Assembly: GCF_021531255.1 (NCBI RefSeq)
Contig: NZ_JAFBIO010000007.1
Coordinates: 1-64,000, forward strand
Source: Allofournierella massiliensis
GTDB taxonomy: Bacteria; Bacillota; Clostridia; Oscillospirales; Ruminococcaceae
Length of the DNA stretch: 64,000 nucleotides
Reading direction: 5' to 3'
Shown piece after piece: positions 62,245 through 64,000 of the stretch (position 1 is its first letter; each line of letters opens with the position of its first letter). The notes beneath the pieces were generated by a model. The model worked only from the letters and a program-made list of their open reading frames with translations, ran no database searches and had not been told where the DNA came from. A program made the translations under genes and the position numbers.

Positions 62245-63468
62245 ATGAAAATACTTTTGGTCAACAAGTTCCACTACCATAAGGGCGGATCTGAGACCTA
62301 TTACTTTGCGCTGGCCGACGCGCTGCGGCAGGCGGGGCATCAGGTGATCTTTTTTGCCATGGAGAGCCCCCACAATGAGCCCTGCGAGCAGGAGGCCTAT
62401 TTTGTCTCCAATGTGGAGTATAACGGCCCCCAGGGAGCCGCTGCCCAGCTGAAAAGCGCGGTCAAATTGCTCTATTCCTTTGAGGCAAAAAAGAAGTTTG
62501 CCGCCTTGCTGGAACAGGAAAAACCGGATATCGTGCATCTGAACCTGGTGCACCGGCAAATCACCCTCTCTGTTGTGGATGCCTGCCAGGCGGCAGGGGT
62601 GCCGGTGGTCTTCACCCAGCATGACCTGATCTGTGTTTGCCCCAACTATACCTGCCTTTCCCCTAAGGGGATCTGTGAGGATTGCCTGGGCGGGCATTTC
62701 GGCCCTTGTGTGCGAAAAAACTGCATCAAGGGCAGCAAGGCCAAAAGTCTGCTGGGGGCTGCCGAGGCCCGGCTGTACCGATGGATGGGCAGCTATAATA
62801 AAATCGGGCTGTATATCACACCCTCGGAGTTTTATCGGCAGATGCTGGAAAAGGCGGCCTTTACCAAACGGCCGATCCGTCATCTGACAAATTTCCTGCC
62901 CCTGGGCACGGAATACAAGGCGCTGCCGGCTCAAAGCGATGAGCTGCTCTATCTGGGCCGCCTGAGCCGGGAAAAAGGCCTGGCCACTCTTTTGAAGGCC
63001 CTGAAGGAATGTCCCGGTACCCGGCTGAAGGTGGCGGGGGAGGGCCCGCAGCGGCAGGAGCTGGAAACGCTCAGCGCTCAGCTGGGGCTGGAAGACCGGG
63101 TGGAGTTCCTGGGCTTTCTCCAGGGTGAGCCCCTGCGCAAACTGGTGGCCGACTGCCGGGCGGTGGTGCTGCCCAGTGAGTGGTATGAGAACGGCCCCTA
63201 TTCGGTGATGGAAGCCCTGGCCGCCGGCAAGCCGGTGCTGGGCAGCCGGATCGGCGGAATTCCCGAGCTGGTGCGGGATGGGCAGACCGGCTTTACCTTC
63301 CGGGCAGGGGATGCGGGGGAGATGGCAGGCGCCATCGAAAAACTGACAGCCCTGCCGGAGGGCGAGTACCGGGCTCTCTGCCAGAGCGCGGCGGATTTTG
63401 CCCGGGAGCATTTCGAGGCGGAAAAATACTGCGATACCCTGCTGGAATGGTATAGGGAACTGAAATAA
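62245..63468 (+). CDS. glycosyltransferase family 4 (GT-B)
   Basis: A 407-residue GT-B enzyme. The N-terminal acceptor-side domain starts MKILLVNKFHYHKGGSETYY, typical of GT4. In the middle a Cys-rich insert (CVCPNYTCLSPKGICEDCLG, then HFGPCVRKNC) may bind a metal. The donor domain shows LLYLGRLSREKGLATLLKAL and the EX7E-type motif PSEWYENGPYSVMEALAAGK. It should add a sugar to a lipid-linked or surface polysaccharide started by the preceding sugar transferase. GGGAG lies upstream of the ATG at 62245; longer in-frame starts would enter the terminator. Confidence 0.93.
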   Translation: MKILLVNKFHYHKGGSETYYFALADALRQAGHQVIFFAMESPHNEPCEQEAYFVSNVEYNGPQGAAAQLKSAVKLLYSFEAKKKFAALLEQEKPDIVHLNLVHRQITLSVVDACQAAGVPVVFTQHDLICVCPNYTCLSPKGICEDCLGGHFGPCVRKNCIKGSKAKSLLGAAEARLYRWMGSYNKIGLYITPSEFYRQMLEKAAFTKRPIRHLTNFLPLGTEYKALPAQSDELLYLGRLSREKGLATLLKALKECPGTRLKVAGEGPQRQELETLSAQLGLEDRVEFLGFLQGEPLRKLVADCRAVVLPSEWYENGPYSVMEALAAGKPVLGSRIGGIPELVRDGQTGFTFRAGDAGEMAGAIEKLTALPEGEYRALCQSAADFAREHFEAEKYCDTLLEWYRELK

Positions 63469-63497
63469 AAGATTGAGCTGAAAAGAGGATTTCTGCT

Positions 63498-64000
63498 ATG
63501 GGAAAACGGACATTATACGGCACGGTGATCGTCACCTACCGGTGCAACGCAAAATGCAATATGTGCGACTGCTGGAAGGACCCCTCCCGGCCGGAGGATG
63601 AGATCCAGATGGACGTGATCAAAAAGCTGCCGGAGATGGCTTTTACCAATATCACCGGCGGCGAGCCCTTTATCCGCAAGGATCTGCCCGAGATCGTGGA
63701 GGAGCTGTATAAAAAGAGCGACCGGATCGTGATCTCCACCAACGGCTATTTCACCGACCGGATCATTGAGCTGTGCAAAAAATTCCCCAAGCTGGGCATC
63801 CGCATCAGCATTGAGGGACTGGAAGATACCAACAACGCCATCCGGGGCCTGCCGGACGGCTGGAACCGGGGTTATCAGACCCTGAAAACCCTGGTGGAGA
63901 TGGGTCACCCGGATGTGGGCTTCGGCATGACCGTGCAGGATATGAACTGTGAGGACCTGGTGCCCCTGTACAAACTCAGCGATGAGATGGGGATGGAGTT
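63498..64000 (+). CDS. radical SAM protein, partial at window end
   Basis: The first 167 residues of a radical SAM enzyme; the rest lies past the window. TVIVTYRCNAKCNMCDCWKD gives the CxxxCxxC cluster at residues 16-23, and NITGGEPFIRKDLPEIVEEL is the glycine-rich SAM motif. The position after sugar transferase and glycosyltransferase genes suggests a part in surface polysaccharide or peptide modification, but this cannot be settled from the fragment. GAAAAGAGGA precedes the ATG. Confidence 0.9.
   Translation, partial: MGKRTLYGTVIVTYRCNAKCNMCDCWKDPSRPEDEIQMDVIKKLPEMAFTNITGGEPFIRKDLPEIVEELYKKSDRIVISTNGYFTDRIIELCKKFPKLGIRISIEGLEDTNNAIRGLPDGWNRGYQTLKTLVEMGHPDVGFGMTVQDMNCEDLVPLYKLSDEMGME

Overview
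The window looks like chromosome from a GC-rich, anaerobic Firmicute of the Oscillospiraceae/Ruminococcaceae type (gut butyrate producer). The evidence is a full butyrate block (thiolase, crotonase, butyryl-CoA dehydrogenase, EtfBA and a butyryl-CoA:acetate CoA-transferase), sporulation morphogenesis genes (a SipL-like DUF3794/LysM protein beside SpoIVA), and Clostridia-type housekeeping proteins (DUF951, DUF4364, YabR-like S1 protein). Species cannot be fixed from the sequence alone.

Layout. 1-13.8 kb is core chromosome: the tail of an S1 protein, an rRNA methyltransferase, sipL-spoIVA, MATE and EamA transporters, DUF4364, an S1-repeat protein, and a run DUF951-prfA-tsaC-coaE-lytic transglycosylase-M18 peptidase. 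13.9-25.8 kb is a tRNA-Ala integration hot spot. Two identical tRNA-Ala(GGC) genes each start an island, and partial tRNA copies lie at 21383 and 25742. Island 1 (about 7.4 kb) has a tyrosine integrase, a broken ATPase gene, a partial IS66, an M20 amidohydrolase, a divergent SLOG/HTH pair with repeated operators, and a Fic-fold protein whose catalytic His is Arg. Island 2 (about 2.5 kb) has small HTH and zinc-ribbon genes and a serine recombinase. 25.8-32.8 kb returns to core genes: a truncated and an intact M20 gene, ttcA-alr-lepA, and rplM-rpsI.

32.77-45.49 kb is a roughly 12.7-kb mobilizable element inserted exactly at the 3' end of rpsI. It is flanked by an 18-bp imperfect repeat of the rpsI end, with the presumed original rpsI terminator left beyond the right end. 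It encodes integrase, HTH regulators, a RepA-like ATPase and a MobV relaxase with an oriT-like region. Its cargo is a TetR regulator, oleate hydratase, a radical SAM/SPASM enzyme translationally coupled to its own S-adenosylmethionine synthetase, a small alarmone synthetase and a DUF308 membrane protein. This is the most unusual system in the window: a mobile fatty-acid hydration cassette that appears to carry a radical SAM partner with a dedicated SAM supply.

45.5-46.1 kb is a graveyard of mobile fragments. 46.1-64 kb is core again: a BlaR1/BlaI-type pair with a repeated operator, cls and an AI-2E-type permease, tRNA-Asn, the CoA-transferase (minus strand), coaD, thl-crt-bcd-etfB-etfA (no hbd in this cluster), and then polysaccharide genes (polyprenyl-phosphate sugar transferase, GT4 glycosyltransferase) and a radical SAM gene cut by the window end.
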